From positions 310,001-374,000 of the forward strand of contig CAKQXD010000001.1 of assembly GCA_934281605.1 (NCBI GenBank): a stretch of DNA of 64,000 bases, written 5' to 3'. Under the pieces are notes generated by a model. It was given only the letters and a program-made list of their open reading frames with translations, ran no database searches and had not been told where the DNA came from. Shown piece after piece: positions 24,533 to 33,704 of this stretch. The DNA comes from an uncultured Clostridia bacterium (lineage in GTDB: Bacteria > Bacillota > Clostridia > Peptostreptococcales > Anaerovoracaceae). The position numbers and the translations under genes are program-made. How positions within the stretch are numbered: the first letter of the stretch is position 1; each line of letters opens with the position of its first letter.

Positions 24533-27370
24533 CTACTCACCCCGCACTTCCACATGACTGCCGCCGCCGCGGTCTTTGCGAACTAAAATCTGCTTTTCGA
24601 TCCGCTGTTTCAGCTCCGGCACGTGGGAGATGATGCCGACCAGCCGGTTGCCGTCGGCCAGCCCTGCCAGGGATTCCATGGCCTGCGCTAAAGATTCTTC
24701 GTCCAGGGATCCGAACCCTTCGTCCACGAACATGGTGTCGAGGCGGATGCCGCCAGCGCTCGCCTGTATCTCATCGGAAAGCCCCAGCGCCAGCGATAGG
24801 GACGCTTTAAATGATTCACCACCTGACAGAGTTTTCACGCTCCGCTGACTGCCGTTATAGTGGTCCACCACGTCCAGCTCCAGCCCGCTCTGGCTCCGGT
24901 TATTTTCGGCTTCCCGCCGCCGTTTCAGCTCATACTGCCCGCCGCTCATAACCAGGAACCGAACGTTGGCTCGTGCGATGATCCGGTCAAAATACGCCAT
25001 CTGCACATAGGTTTCCAGCATAATTTTTTCCTTGCCCGGCAGCGTGCCGCCAGCCGTATCTGCCAGTGACTTGACCCATCTCAATCTGGTCTCGACCTCT
25101 CCCAGCTGCGCCTGCCGCTCCCGGATTTTTTCTAGGGTGATCTGATTGGCCGCCACTCGCGCATGGATTTCCTGCTTCTGTGCAGCCGCTTCCTGTTGCC
25201 GGATCTCCAGCGTTTCCCGCCTCGCTTCCTCTGCCGCCAGGTCGATTTCATCGTGCTCCGCCAGCTGTTTTTCCGTTCCAGCGATCGTCGCCTCCAGTGC
25301 CGCCAGCTGCTTTTCGCCCTCCTGCAAATCCTTCTCCGCCGCGTCAATGGCGTCCGTCAGCGTTTTCTGTTCCTGCGTCAGTCTGCGGATTTCTGATTCG
25401 GCTTCTGACTTCGTTGGGTACGCCAGCTTCTCCTGCAAAGTCTTTTGCTGTCGTTCTGCTGCTTTCTTCTGTGCGGTCAGCGATGCTCCCGCCGTTTTTA
25501 ATTCCTGCAAATCTGCTTCCAGTCGTCTCAGTTTTTCTTCTGCTTCCGGGATGCTTTTGGTCAGCTCTGCCCGCCGTTTTCTCCGCTCCGCGGCGTCTTT
25601 CAGTTCTTTCTGCAAAGTCTCCAGCTCGGCTTTTGTCTCCTGCTGCTGTGCCTGCAGTGTTTTCTGGATATTGGAGAGGTCGGAAGCGTCCCCTATGCCG
25701 CTTCCGGCAGTTTCGTCGACTGCTGTCAAGAATTCCGGCTCAAGATCCGCCGAAACTTCCAGCAGTTCGTTTACTGCTTTCATCACAGTCTGCTTCTGTC
25801 CATCCACGCGACCGCGAATCTCTCCCGCTCTCCGGCTGGCGTCGCCAGCCGCCTTGGCAGCCTGACCAACCAAAATTTCAGTCCGTTCCAGCTGTTCCTT
25901 GGTTGGTGCTTCCATGGAGATTTTCGCTGGATTTGGATGATGGGTCGAACCACAGACTGGACACGCCTGACCGTCTGTAAGATCCTGCGCCAGCACCCCT
26001 GCCTGCTCGTCCAGATAAGCTTTCCGCATATGATCGTAAGCTGCCTGCAACTCTTCCGCCGCAGACTGTTTCTCACGATATTCCTGCTGCGCCCGATCCA
26101 GCTTTTTCTCCAGCTGCGTCAGCCCGTCAAGATCTGCCTCCAGTCCCTGTAAATCCGACTTTCGCTGCTGCAGTTTATCACACTGTGCCGTCAGCTTCGC
26201 TTCCTCTTCCCCTGCGTCCTGCAGGGATTCCAATTCCTGCTTCTGTTCCCGTAATGTGTTTTGCAGCGATTCCAGCTTCTTGCTTTTCTGATCAAAATCC
26301 TGCTGATTTTTAGAGATTTTCCGGCTTAACTGTGATACTTCACCGATGAGCGAATCCAGCTGTTCATATTCCGAAAGCTGGGATTTTAAATCCGCCGCTT
26401 GATGTGTCAATTCTTCGATCCGCGGCTTTTCTTTTAAAGCTGTTTCCAGCGCATTTTTTCGCTGTTCCATGCGGCTGTTTTCTTCTGTCAGCTGATCTTT
26501 TGCAGATGCTAAAGATTTCTTCTGTTTCTCCTGCTCCCGGGCGATGGCCAGAGTCTGATCTACTGACGAGATCTTTGCAGAAAGCTCCTGTTCCACCTGC
26601 TCTAAAGCCTCTTCCGACGCCTTGTCGGATGCAATAAGCTCCTTTAAAATCCCCACGACTTCCGAGACGGGAAGCTGGTGCTCCCGCGCCTGCGCGATCT
26701 TTGCAGAAAGAGGATGATCTTCTGCACAGAGAATCCCTTCCATGTACTGATCCGCGCTGGCCAATGCTCCCTCGAACTGCTTTCGCAGCTGGCCGGAGGC
26801 CCGTTTTAACTCGTCCTGCAGGCTCTGGTATAAGTGGGTGTGGAACAGCTTCTGGAAGATCTTTTTTCGCTCTTCTGTGCTGGCGAAAAGCAGCTTGCGG
26901 AAGTCGCCCTGAGCGATCATAGCGATGCGGGTAAACTGGCTTCGGTCGATACCCAGGATCTCGACGATCTGCTGATTAACTTCCCTTTGTCTGGCGATGA
27001 CTTTGCCGTCCGGAAGCACTAGTTCTGCGTCGGATTTTTGCAGCGTAAATCCCTCGCCGCGAGCCTTAGGGCGTTCGTATTCCGGGTTGCGACGTACGCG
27101 GTATTCTTTCCCGCCCAGTGCAAAAATCAGCTCCACAAAAGTCGGTGTTTTGGCATCCGCGTACTTGGAACGGAGCATGGAAGATTCCCGAATTTCCCCG
27201 CTTGCCTCGCCATACAGTGCGAAGGTGATGGCATCGAATATGGTGGTTTTTCCGGCGCCAGTGTCGCCCGTGATCAGGTACAGCCCCCGGTCGCCCAGAC
27301 TGGTGAAATCCACCTCCGTGCTCCCGGCATATGGGCCGAACGCGGACATGGTCAGTTTCAAAGGTCTCAT
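24533..27370 (-). CDS. sbcC: Exonuclease SbcC, SMC-like ATPase
   Basis: A 945-residue Rad50/SbcC protein. Walker A GDTGAGKTT is at residues 35-43, long coiled coils flank a central zinc hook (CPVCGSTHH), and the C-terminal half-domain carries the signature TLSGGESFKASLSLALGLSD and Walker B DTMFVDEGFGSLD. With SbcD it opens hairpins and clears protein-blocked DNA ends. It overlaps the sbcD end by four bases. The gene contains several CTGCAAAG/CTTTGCAG octamers. Confidence 0.95.
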   Translation of the reverse strand: MRPLKLTMSAFGPYAGSTEVDFTSLGDRGLYLITGDTGAGKTTIFDAITFALYGEASGEIRESSMLRSKYADAKTPTFVELIFALGGKEYRVRRNPEYERPKARGEGFTLQKSDAELVLPDGKVIARQREVNQQIVEILGIDRSQFTRIAMIAQGDFRKLLFASTEERKKIFQKLFHTHLYQSLQDELKRASGQLRKQFEGALASADQYMEGILCAEDHPLSAKIAQAREHQLPVSEVVGILKELIASDKASEEALEQVEQELSAKISSVDQTLAIAREQEKQKKSLASAKDQLTEENSRMEQRKNALETALKEKPRIEELTHQAADLKSQLSEYEQLDSLIGEVSQLSRKISKNQQDFDQKSKKLESLQNTLREQKQELESLQDAGEEEAKLTAQCDKLQQRKSDLQGLEADLDGLTQLEKKLDRAQQEYREKQSAAEELQAAYDHMRKAYLDEQAGVLAQDLTDGQACPVCGSTHHPNPAKISMEAPTKEQLERTEILVGQAAKAAGDASRRAGEIRGRVDGQKQTVMKAVNELLEVSADLEPEFLTAVDETAGSGIGDASDLSNIQKTLQAQQQETKAELETLQKELKDAAERRKRRAELTKSIPEAEEKLRRLEADLQELKTAGASLTAQKKAAERQQKTLQEKLAYPTKSEAESEIRRLTQEQKTLTDAIDAAEKDLQEGEKQLAALEATIAGTEKQLAEHDEIDLAAEEARRETLEIRQQEAAAQKQEIHARVAANQITLEKIRERQAQLGEVETRLRWVKSLADTAGGTLPGKEKIMLETYVQMAYFDRIIARANVRFLVMSGGQYELKRRREAENNRSQSGLELDVVDHYNGSQRSVKTLSGGESFKASLSLALGLSDEIQASAGGIRLDTMFVDEGFGSLDEESLAQAMESLAGLADGNRLVGIISHVPELKQRIEKQILVRKDRGGGSHVEVRGE

Positions 27371-28644
27371 CGTGCTCCCTCCTTTTCCCAGATGCTCCGG
27401 ATCATGCTGTCGAGGAACTCTTTCTGTTCATCCGACAGCGGGGCATTGTTCTGCATCTCATAAAATTCTGCAAACAGCTGCCCCGGAGTTTTTTCCTCCA
27501 TGGCGGATGCTCCCTGGATCTCGTTGCTGGTCCGGGTGCGCCGGTTGTCGTAGTCCAGTTTCATCAGGTACGGGTAGATGACCCGCAGTCTGCCCATGGC
27601 TTCCGGGATATCGTCTTCGTCGGTCAGGGTGATGTGGACGTAGTCGGCCGGGTATGAAGTGTTGTCATAGAAGCTTTTGGCCGTCAGTTCGTCGTAGGTC
27701 CCCCGCAGTTCCACCATGTCCCGCAAAGGTTTCAGCGGGATGGTCCGGATATCCACATCGCCCTTATCTCCCAGCTCTACCACCGTGATGGATTTCTCGT
27801 GATTTGCTTCGGAAAAGGAGTATTTCAGCGGAGTTCCACAGTAGCGGATCAGGGGGAGTTTTGTGGTCGGTTCGGCTGAGTCTGAATCATCACCTGCTTC
27901 CGACTGTCGGACGCCACCGCTCATATTCTGCGACCGGTGTATGTGCCCCAGAGCCACGTAATCGAAGTCTGAGAAGACGGCGGCATCCACGTTGTCCGTG
28001 CCGCCGACACTCAGTGATATTTCCTCCGAGTCGGACCGTACTGCGCCGGTGACAAACTGGTGGGTCACCAGCACGTTACGATGCTCCGAATCGATGTCCA
28101 TGCGGGCGATGGCGGCACGGATGGCATCGGTATATGTTTTTATTTCGGACTGGTTCAGGTCAGCAGCTGCCTCCCCAGTTTCCTCGGAGGATTCCGATCG
28201 CGGCGCAGCCGCTTCTTCTTCACAAAATCGCCGGACGTGTGCCGGCTTGACGAACGGCAGCAGGAAGACGTCCACTGCGCCAAACTCATCTTCTAAACGG
28301 CGCGGAGCGACCTTTGCATCATAAACCGGTGCGAAATGGATCCCGCTGCCTTCCATGAGCCGCCCGCCGAACGCCAGACGTTCCGCCGAATCGTGATTGC
28401 CGCTGATGATAAACGCCTGCAATCCCCGCTGCGACAGCTCAAACAAAAACTCGTCAAAAACCTCCACAGCCTCCGCCGGCGGCACCGGCTTATCGTAAAT
28501 ATCCCCCGCCAGGATCACCCCGTCCGGACGCTCCTCGTCGATCCGACGCAGGATCTGCGCTAATATATATTTCTGGTCTTCCAGCATGGAAAACTCGTTG
28601 ACCCGCTTGCCGAGATGCAGGTCGGATAAATGAAACAATTCCAT
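27367..28644 (-). CDS. sbcD: Exonuclease SbcD, metallophosphatase subunit
   Basis: A 425-residue Mre11/SbcD nuclease. The five phosphoesterase motifs are visible: LSDLHLGK, LAGDIYDK, ISGNHDSAERL, VTHQFV and ALGHIHR. The central acidic insert (about 150-180) and the long C-terminal part are as in other Clostridial SbcD. It is the first gene of the sbcDC operon; a TATACT -10 lies on the minus strand at 28694-28699 with TTGTTT (28716-28721) 16 bases upstream. Confidence 0.95.
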   Translation of the reverse strand: MELFHLSDLHLGKRVNEFSMLEDQKYILAQILRRIDEERPDGVILAGDIYDKPVPPAEAVEVFDEFLFELSQRGLQAFIISGNHDSAERLAFGGRLMEGSGIHFAPVYDAKVAPRRLEDEFGAVDVFLLPFVKPAHVRRFCEEEAAAPRSESSEETGEAAADLNQSEIKTYTDAIRAAIARMDIDSEHRNVLVTHQFVTGAVRSDSEEISLSVGGTDNVDAAVFSDFDYVALGHIHRSQNMSGGVRQSEAGDDSDSAEPTTKLPLIRYCGTPLKYSFSEANHEKSITVVELGDKGDVDIRTIPLKPLRDMVELRGTYDELTAKSFYDNTSYPADYVHITLTDEDDIPEAMGRLRVIYPYLMKLDYDNRRTRTSNEIQGASAMEEKTPGQLFAEFYEMQNNAPLSDEQKEFLDSMIRSIWEKEGAR

Positions 28645-29424
28645 GGATTTTCTTCCTTCACGCCGGTCTCCCCGGCGCTCCTTTCGCAGTTACAGTATAC
28701 CAGATTTCCGCAGAAAAACAATCGCACTACCAGGCTCATCCCGCCAGTAATCACGCCAGCCTCACGCTCTCTTCTCTTATGCTGCACGGTAAAAATACCC
28801 CTTTTCCTCCTGCAAAGTCTCCTCCGAACAGTTTTCACCAAGTCAAGCTTTCGTGGTGCGAGAAAAATAACGCGATAGTAACCTTTGATGCGCTTACAGG
28901 ATATTATATTTCCCGGCAAATTTCATTTCGATAAAAATCCGTGTCGGTTCAGTCCCCCAGCCTCAAATAATCACCGAATTTTCATCTCAAAATATCCGGA
29001 CAGACATATAAAATCCACGATCGTGGTATTCTAACTGAACCAGCAATGAGCCATCAGTGCTGGAATATCTTTTCCGATAGTATTCGATATCATTTGTGGT
29101 ATTTTTCCCGTTTCTATTACCCTGAAACAATCATCAACAGTGATTCCGGTTAATCCGCAGAAATCAGGCAATTATCCGGCAGCGGCAAGCCTGTAATCTT
29201 CTTTTCGGAACTGGATTGCAGGCAATGTTTCCGCGCTGGGCGAACAGAGATGGTTTGAAACTGTTTGAAGTATGTGACCGATGCGGGGTTCTCCTTATAC
29301 AAAAAACCGATCCCGCAGGATCGGTTTTTCTAATCTTTTTATTCTAGATCAATTTCGGCCAGCGTTAAGTCGCTCGTCGTCATGCCAAGCACTCGTTTCG
29401 CACAGCTTCGCCTCGCTGATTACC
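28645..29424. other. 780-base intergenic region
   Basis: It holds the sbcD promoter region near 28694-28721 and one CTGCAAAG octamer at 28810. On the minus strand, a 47-codon open stretch (28987-29130, ending MSVRIF before a stop) has protein-like composition but no ribosome-binding site; it may be a gene remnant. A terminator lies at 29302. Otherwise I see nothing. Confidence 0.45.
29302..29329. terminator. Bidirectional intrinsic terminator after pta
   Basis: AAAAACCGATCC pairs with GGATCGGTTTTT around a four-base loop. It lies about 95 bases past the pta stop on the minus strand. Confidence 0.85.
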
Positions 29425-30384
29425 TTAGCTTAAAGCAGCTGTTACCAGTGCCATCTTGTAAACTTCCTCAGCGTTGCATCCGCGGGAAAGGTCGTTGATC
29501 GGAGCATTCAGACCCTGCAGAACCGGACCGATTGCTTCATATCCGCCCAGACGTGCAGCGATCTTGTAGCCGATGTTACCAGCGTTGATGTCAGGGAAGA
29601 TGAATGTGTTCGCCTGTCCGGCAACCGGAGAATCGGAGCACTTAACCTTAGCAACTTCCGGTGCAACAGCAGCGTCGAACTGCAGCTCGCCGTCAACTGC
29701 CAGATCAGGAGCAGCTTCCTTGACCTTCTTAGTAGCGTTGGCAACCAGCGTAACCATGTCGCCCTTGCCGGAACCGTAAGTGGAGTAGGACAGCATTGCA
29801 ACCTTAGGATCGATGCCGAAAACCTTAGCAGTCTTAGCTGTTTCGATAGCGATCTCAACCAGCTCGTCTTCGTTCGGAGCGATGTTGATCGCACAGTCTC
29901 CCATAGCCAGCTTCTGATCGCCCTTGACCATGATGAAGCAGGAGCTTACGATATTGTTGCCCGGCTTTGTCTTGATCAGCTGCAGAGCCGGACGAACCGT
30001 ATCTGCTGTGGAGTAAGTAGCGCCGCCCAGCAGGCAGTCAGCCTTGCCCATCTTAACCAGCATAGTTCCGAAATAGTTGCCCTTGGAAAGCGCGTCGCGA
30101 ACCTGTTCTTCCGTCATCTTGCCTTTTCTCAGCTCAACCATTTTTTCTACCATCGGATCGATATCTTCATAACGCTGCGGATCGATGATTTCACACTTGC
30201 TGATGTCGTAGTTAGCGTCAGCCGCGGACAGCTTTACTGCGTCCGGGTTGCCCAGCAGAATTACGTTCAGGATGCCTTCTGCAGTCAGCTTCGCTGCAGC
30301 GTCCTGGATTCTCGGGTCAGTACCTTCTGTGAAAACAATCGTCTTCGGATTTGCTTTTAACTGTTCAGTCAGTTTTGTAAACAT
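29425..30384 (-). CDS. pta: Phosphate acetyltransferase
   Basis: A 319-residue short-form Pta, converting acetyl-CoA and phosphate to acetyl phosphate, with IVFTEGTDPRI at the start, GATYSTADTVRPALQ, MLSYSTYGSGKG and NTFIFPDINAGNIGYK near the end. The length matches the Firmicute short form. AGAGGGAAGAC precedes the ATG. No acetate kinase gene is adjacent, which is less common; it may lie elsewhere. Confidence 0.95.
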   Translation of the reverse strand: MFTKLTEQLKANPKTIVFTEGTDPRIQDAAAKLTAEGILNVILLGNPDAVKLSAADANYDISKCEIIDPQRYEDIDPMVEKMVELRKGKMTEEQVRDALSKGNYFGTMLVKMGKADCLLGGATYSTADTVRPALQLIKTKPGNNIVSSCFIMVKGDQKLAMGDCAINIAPNEDELVEIAIETAKTAKVFGIDPKVAMLSYSTYGSGKGDMVTLVANATKKVKEAAPDLAVDGELQFDAAVAPEVAKVKCSDSPVAGQANTFIFPDINAGNIGYKIAARLGGYEAIGPVLQGLNAPINDLSRGCNAEEVYKMALVTAALS

Positions 30385-30520
30385 TGTCTTCCCTCTTTTC
30401 TAATCATATAAAATTCATATAGTGGCATATCAGAGGGGGAACATACCCCTCCATACATATTTATTTTATCGGTTTCCTGTGTTGTTTTCAAGGATTTTTC
30501 TGGAAATTATATTAAAAAAA

Positions 30521-30799
30521 TTACATCCACACGCCTGCAAAACTTTTCATAAAAAAAGAACCGGTTCGATCGTCATAGCCGCTGCCGTGAAATCTCCCCG
30601 ATCCTTTGCCGTATTCTTTTTCGTACTCCCGTTTCCAGTCCTTCTTTCGCGGACGATCCTTCGCCGTCATGTGCTTCCCCGTCCGAAATCCCGGAGTCTG
30701 ATACGCTTTCGCAAGTTCGACTTTCGTCATGTCGATCACCATCTTCTTTTTCTGTTTCGGCGCCGAAGTCGGCATAGCGCCCGTCTTTTTCTTTCCCAT
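30521..30799 (-). CDS. Small basic hypothetical protein
   Basis: A 92-residue, very Lys/Arg-rich protein beginning MGKKKTGAMPTSAPKQKKK, with a central HMTAKDRPRKKDWKREYEKEYGKG and a C-terminal SFFMKSF. It contains no membrane segment. The start at 30799 has GAGAGGA upstream. It lies 64 bases downstream of the DUF4186 gene and is probably co-transcribed. The charge suggests nucleic-acid binding; nothing more can be said. Confidence 0.55.
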   Translation of the reverse strand: MGKKKTGAMPTSAPKQKKKMVIDMTKVELAKAYQTPGFRTGKHMTAKDRPRKKDWKREYEKEYGKGSGRFHGSGYDDRTGSFFMKSFAGVWM

Positions 30800-30863
30800 A
30801 AAATCCTCTCTTTCTTCCTGCAAAGCCGCCTCCTGCCGTCGGCGGAACGTTGCCAACCAGCAT

Positions 30864-31238
30864 CTATCTGCCGCCTCTGTCACCGCCCTTGTATTCCCGC
30901 TGGATCCATGCCATCAAAAGGTTGACGATCCGGCGCTGCTGATCCTCGGTGAGCTCTCTGCCTTTGGGCACTCTGTACCATTTTTCCAGGCAGCCCCGGC
31001 AGCAGCAGGCACAGGCGTGCTGTGCAAGGAATACCGGATGGCCCCGCATGGGCGTCTGCTTCCCGTCGTTGGGAATATCCGCCGGCGCAAGCCGCTTTGC
31101 AATAAAATCCTCGGCATGGATGCGGATGGTGTCCATGCCTTTCTCCATGATATAGTCCCGGTCTTTCTGTGTCAAATGAAATTTGGCGCGAAACCGGGAC
31201 GTTTGCAGTTTGGCAAGCGCCTGGTCGATGGTTTGCAT
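30864..31238 (-). CDS. DUF4186 family protein
   Basis: A 124-residue protein that fits DUF4186 from end to end: SRFRAKFHLTQKDRDYI, TIRIHAEDFIAKRLAP, NDGKQTPMRGHPVFLAQHA, then a CACCCRGCLEKWY cysteine cluster and a C-terminal basic tail. The His/Cys pattern suggests metal binding. Function is unknown. AAAGGAAA precedes the ATG. Confidence 0.85.
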   Translation of the reverse strand: MQTIDQALAKLQTSRFRAKFHLTQKDRDYIMEKGMDTIRIHAEDFIAKRLAPADIPNDGKQTPMRGHPVFLAQHACACCCRGCLEKWYRVPKGRELTEDQQRRIVNLLMAWIQREYKGGDRGGR

Positions 31239-31279
31239 GCAGTTTCCTTTCTGTTGGGTTAAGGCCTGGGGAAATTAAG

Positions 31280-31420
31280 GATGAAAATTTACCAGAATTT
31301 AGGCGAAGTTTCATCCATAACACCTCGGTCATCAAAATCTAAGATGAAACCCAATTTCAAGCGACCTGGAATCACCCTGTTTCATCTTTATTTCCAGATT
31401 CGAGAACTATAAGGATGAAT
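31280..31420. repeat. Intergenic spaced-word element, copy A (GATGAAA family)
   Basis: The 7-mer GATGAAA occurs as F-R-F-R-F (R = reverse complement TTTCATC) starting at 31280, 31309, 31343, 31380 and 31414 (the last reads GATGAAT). Steps are 29, 34, 37 and 34. The same steps occur in the copy at 37370. Adjacent words can pair into alternative hairpins. Confidence 0.75.
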
Positions 31421-31442
31421 CACTACAGGCAATTCCATAACA

Positions 31443-32078
31443 CTACTGCTTCTGAAAAGAAATCACCTGATTGATTTCATGATCCTGATACTGCAGCCCG
31501 TCTTTTGTCAGATACATGGTATCCGATCCTCCGTCCCCGTTTGTGATCGTCACGGTCAAATTTTTATTGTCCACTGTGTATGTACCCGTTTCCCGGCCTG
31601 TATCAACAGGTATATCACTGGCAACATACTGCATGATCAAATCCACCAGACTGCCCGTATCAAAGCCAAAAATCGCACTGGTATACGGCTCTGCACATTT
31701 TCCGGCAGCTTTTGCAAATCCAGTAGTATCCACTTCCATAGCGCAGGTTTTATCCGCATTGAACGTCATGGTCATATCACAGTATTCCGGATCAGGAGAA
31801 AGCTCTACTCCAAGTTCCTCGCTTAAGCCCTGATACATGATTTTCGCCACATCTACCTGTCCCGACCAGGTTCCAACTACATACTGCTCCATGGTTGGAC
31901 TTTTTTTCTTCCTGGCTTTACTGCTTCTAGCTGTTTGATTTCCATCCTGTGTACCGGCATCATCCGATACGGATAATGGACTGTCATCACTGACCGATCC
32001 CGCACTGCTGCCGCAGGCAGTAAAAGAACACACCAGCATCATTACTAAAAGCAAAACTGCAATACTCTTCTTTTTCAT
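31443..32078 (-). CDS. Lipoprotein of unknown function
   Basis: A 211-residue lipoprotein with a signal peptide and lipobox FTAC at about residue 22. A Ser/Asp-rich linker (about 25-60) is followed by a globular beta-rich domain (VVGTWSGQVDVAKI...MTMTFNADKTCAMEVD, ending TMYLTKDGLQY). The GTW...NADKT pattern recalls the lipoprotein at 1293 and other Clostridial lipocalin-like lipoproteins. GAGG precedes the ATG. Confidence 0.65.
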   Translation of the reverse strand: MKKKSIAVLLLVMMLVCSFTACGSSAGSVSDDSPLSVSDDAGTQDGNQTARSSKARKKKSPTMEQYVVGTWSGQVDVAKIMYQGLSEELGVELSPDPEYCDMTMTFNADKTCAMEVDTTGFAKAAGKCAEPYTSAIFGFDTGSLVDLIMQYVASDIPVDTGRETGTYTVDNKNLTVTITNGDGGSDTMYLTKDGLQYQDHEINQVISFQKQ

Positions 32079-32183
32079 TTCAAACCTCGTTACTCGCTAG
32101 AATATTTTACTGCTTTCATTATATCCCGCAAGTTGCAAAAAGAAAAGTATAGATTCAAGGTTCTTCCTTAGAATAAAAAATCT

Positions 32184-32375
32184 CTAATGATAGAACATCC
32201 CCTTCGGGCTCCACGGCTTGGTCAGCTGGATCGTCGGCTTGGCGGCGGATTCCACCCATACAGCCTCGCCTTCCGCTACCATGGCTTCCGCCTTTGCAGA
32301 AGAACAGCTCTGAGGGAGCGGCATCCCATGCAGGTTCTGTACGCGAACGAAAAACGTCTTCTTTCTCGGTTTCAT
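32184..32375 (-). CDS. Standalone PLMP/RRXRR-like mini-protein
   Basis: A 63-residue protein. Residues 8-50 (FVRVQNLHGMPLPQSCSSAK, then AEGEAVWVE, then PTIQLTKP) resemble the N-terminal PLMP/RRXRR domain of IscB-like proteins, which reads V-x-x-x-G-x-P-L-M-P...K-A-x-x-L-L-x-x-G-x-A...F-T-I-Q-L. No HNH or RuvC part follows; the frame ends after MFYH. AAGGAGGT lies just before the ATG and overlaps a CTTTGCAG-type octamer. The resemblance is by eye; it could be an unrelated small beta protein. Confidence 0.45.
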   Translation of the reverse strand: MKPRKKTFFVRVQNLHGMPLPQSCSSAKAEAMVAEGEAVWVESAAKPTIQLTKPWSPKGMFYH

Positions 32376-32505
32376 AAGGACCTCCTTTGCAGAATGTCGG
32401 CTATAACAGTTTTCTTTATTATACCATAGAAACGCCGCTTTCGTCCATTTTTTTTACAGATTATTCCGAAAATTTCCGATAGGTCACCTGGGACAGCTGC
32501 ATAGC

Positions 32506-33093
32506 CTACTGCAGCAATCTTTTCAGCTTCGGCAGTAGACTCTTTGCAGAAAGAAGGAACGCGATCAGCGCCAGGGAAAACCCATAGCCTGCGATCCTCC
32601 AGCCGCCGTCTGCCATGATCAGGAGATCGTAGATGGCGTGCAGTCCGATGCATGCGCCCAGAAGCCCCACCGTGCCTGTCAGCATCAGCCAGCGGTGACG
32701 GAATATATAGGTGATCCCGAGTCCGATCATCATCCCGCACAGAATATGGAGCGCCGCGCCAGCGATCCCGGAAATCAGCAGAAACACTAGACCCTCCCCT
32801 CTGTTTTCCACCACATAGCGAGCAGATTCAAGAACTGCGAATCCTACGGCAACGGAAATTGCAGCCGGAGTGATCTCTCCCGGATCCGGTCTGAAAACGA
32901 GCAGGAAAAACAGCACGGGCAAGAATTTCATGATTTCCTCGCACACCGGTGTGATCTCAACGGCGGCAATCGTTTCCGTTGTTGCATAGTACACCGTGAA
33001 AACATTGCTGACATACGCCGAGACCTGATACGACGCCATTCCCAGAAGCAGGAACAGCACAAACTGCCAGAACCGTGATTTCTGAAATATCAT
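32506..33093 (-). CDS. PrsW-like glutamic intramembrane protease
   Basis: A 195-residue protein with about seven membrane segments and the motifs of the PrsW/CPBP-related family in order: CEEIMKF (E52, E53, K56), GFAVLESARYV (E89), AALHILCGMMIG (H116) and LHAIYD (H152). These proteases cleave anti-sigma factors or other membrane proteins; the substrate here is unknown. It overlaps the upstream membrane-protein gene by four bases. Confidence 0.7.
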   Translation of the reverse strand: MIFQKSRFWQFVLFLLLGMASYQVSAYVSNVFTVYYATTETIAAVEITPVCEEIMKFLPVLFFLLVFRPDPGEITPAAISVAVGFAVLESARYVVENRGEGLVFLLISGIAGAALHILCGMMIGLGITYIFRHRWLMLTGTVGLLGACIGLHAIYDLLIMADGGWRIAGYGFSLALIAFLLSAKSLLPKLKRLLQ

Positions 33094-33704
33094 TTGTCAC
33101 TCACCTCCCGCAGGACCAGCGGCATCAGTGCCGCCATAGAAGTAGTCAGCAGCATATCTACCGCAAAATACGCATTGAATTCCGTATAATCCCTGATCGC
33201 ACCGGACACCAGGTACAACGCCACCTGCAGCACAAGACAGACCAGGATGCAGATGTCCGTCTGCCAGGATCCCGCCCCGCTTCGCATATGGAATATGGTA
33301 AGATACGTCACCCCACCCGCCGTCAGCGCAAACAGGGCGATCATCAGCAGCGACGGACCGAAAATCTGCGCGATACAAACGCCGATCACCATGCAAAGGG
33401 CTCCGCCCGCAGCAATCCACGAAAACCGGAGCGACCGGCTTTGCAGGCGCACGATTTGCAAAGCCAGTAAAAACAGATACGACGCCAGCCATGAGATCTC
33501 CGCCACATAAAAAACTTGCGGCACCCTGCCGATGATAGCCAGATACATGGCATAATACAGCGTCCCCATGGCGAAGCATGCGTATGCGAACGCCAGAATC
33601 AGGCAGCAGCGGTTTTTATACCGGATCGCGCTGATTCCCGAGATCAGTGAAAACATGCCCAGCACGCCTACCTGAAACAGATTATCGAACAGTTCAAAGT
33701 TCAT
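33090..33704 (-). CDS. Multi-pass membrane protein, unknown
   Basis: A 204-residue protein with about seven hydrophobic segments and short loops, roughly 7TM-receptor-like in layout. I see no catalytic motif. AAGGAGG precedes the ATG. It overlaps both the lysR end upstream (11 bases) and the PrsW-like gene downstream (4 bases), so the three form one operon; it may be a partner or sensor for the protease. Confidence 0.6.
   Translation of the reverse strand: MNFELFDNLFQVGVLGMFSLISGISAIRYKNRCCLILAFAYACFAMGTLYYAMYLAIIGRVPQVFYVAEISWLASYLFLLALQIVRLQSRSLRFSWIAAGGALCMVIGVCIAQIFGPSLLMIALFALTAGGVTYLTIFHMRSGAGSWQTDICILVCLVLQVALYLVSGAIRDYTEFNAYFAVDMLLTTSMAALMPLVLREVSDK

Noticed and set aside
28987..29130. 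47-codon protein-like frame
   Set aside because: No start signal and no recognisable family; mentioned only as a possible remnant.
31261..31440. CRISPR array
   Set aside because: The repeated words are only 7-8 bases, alternate in orientation and have unequal spacing; no cas genes are present.
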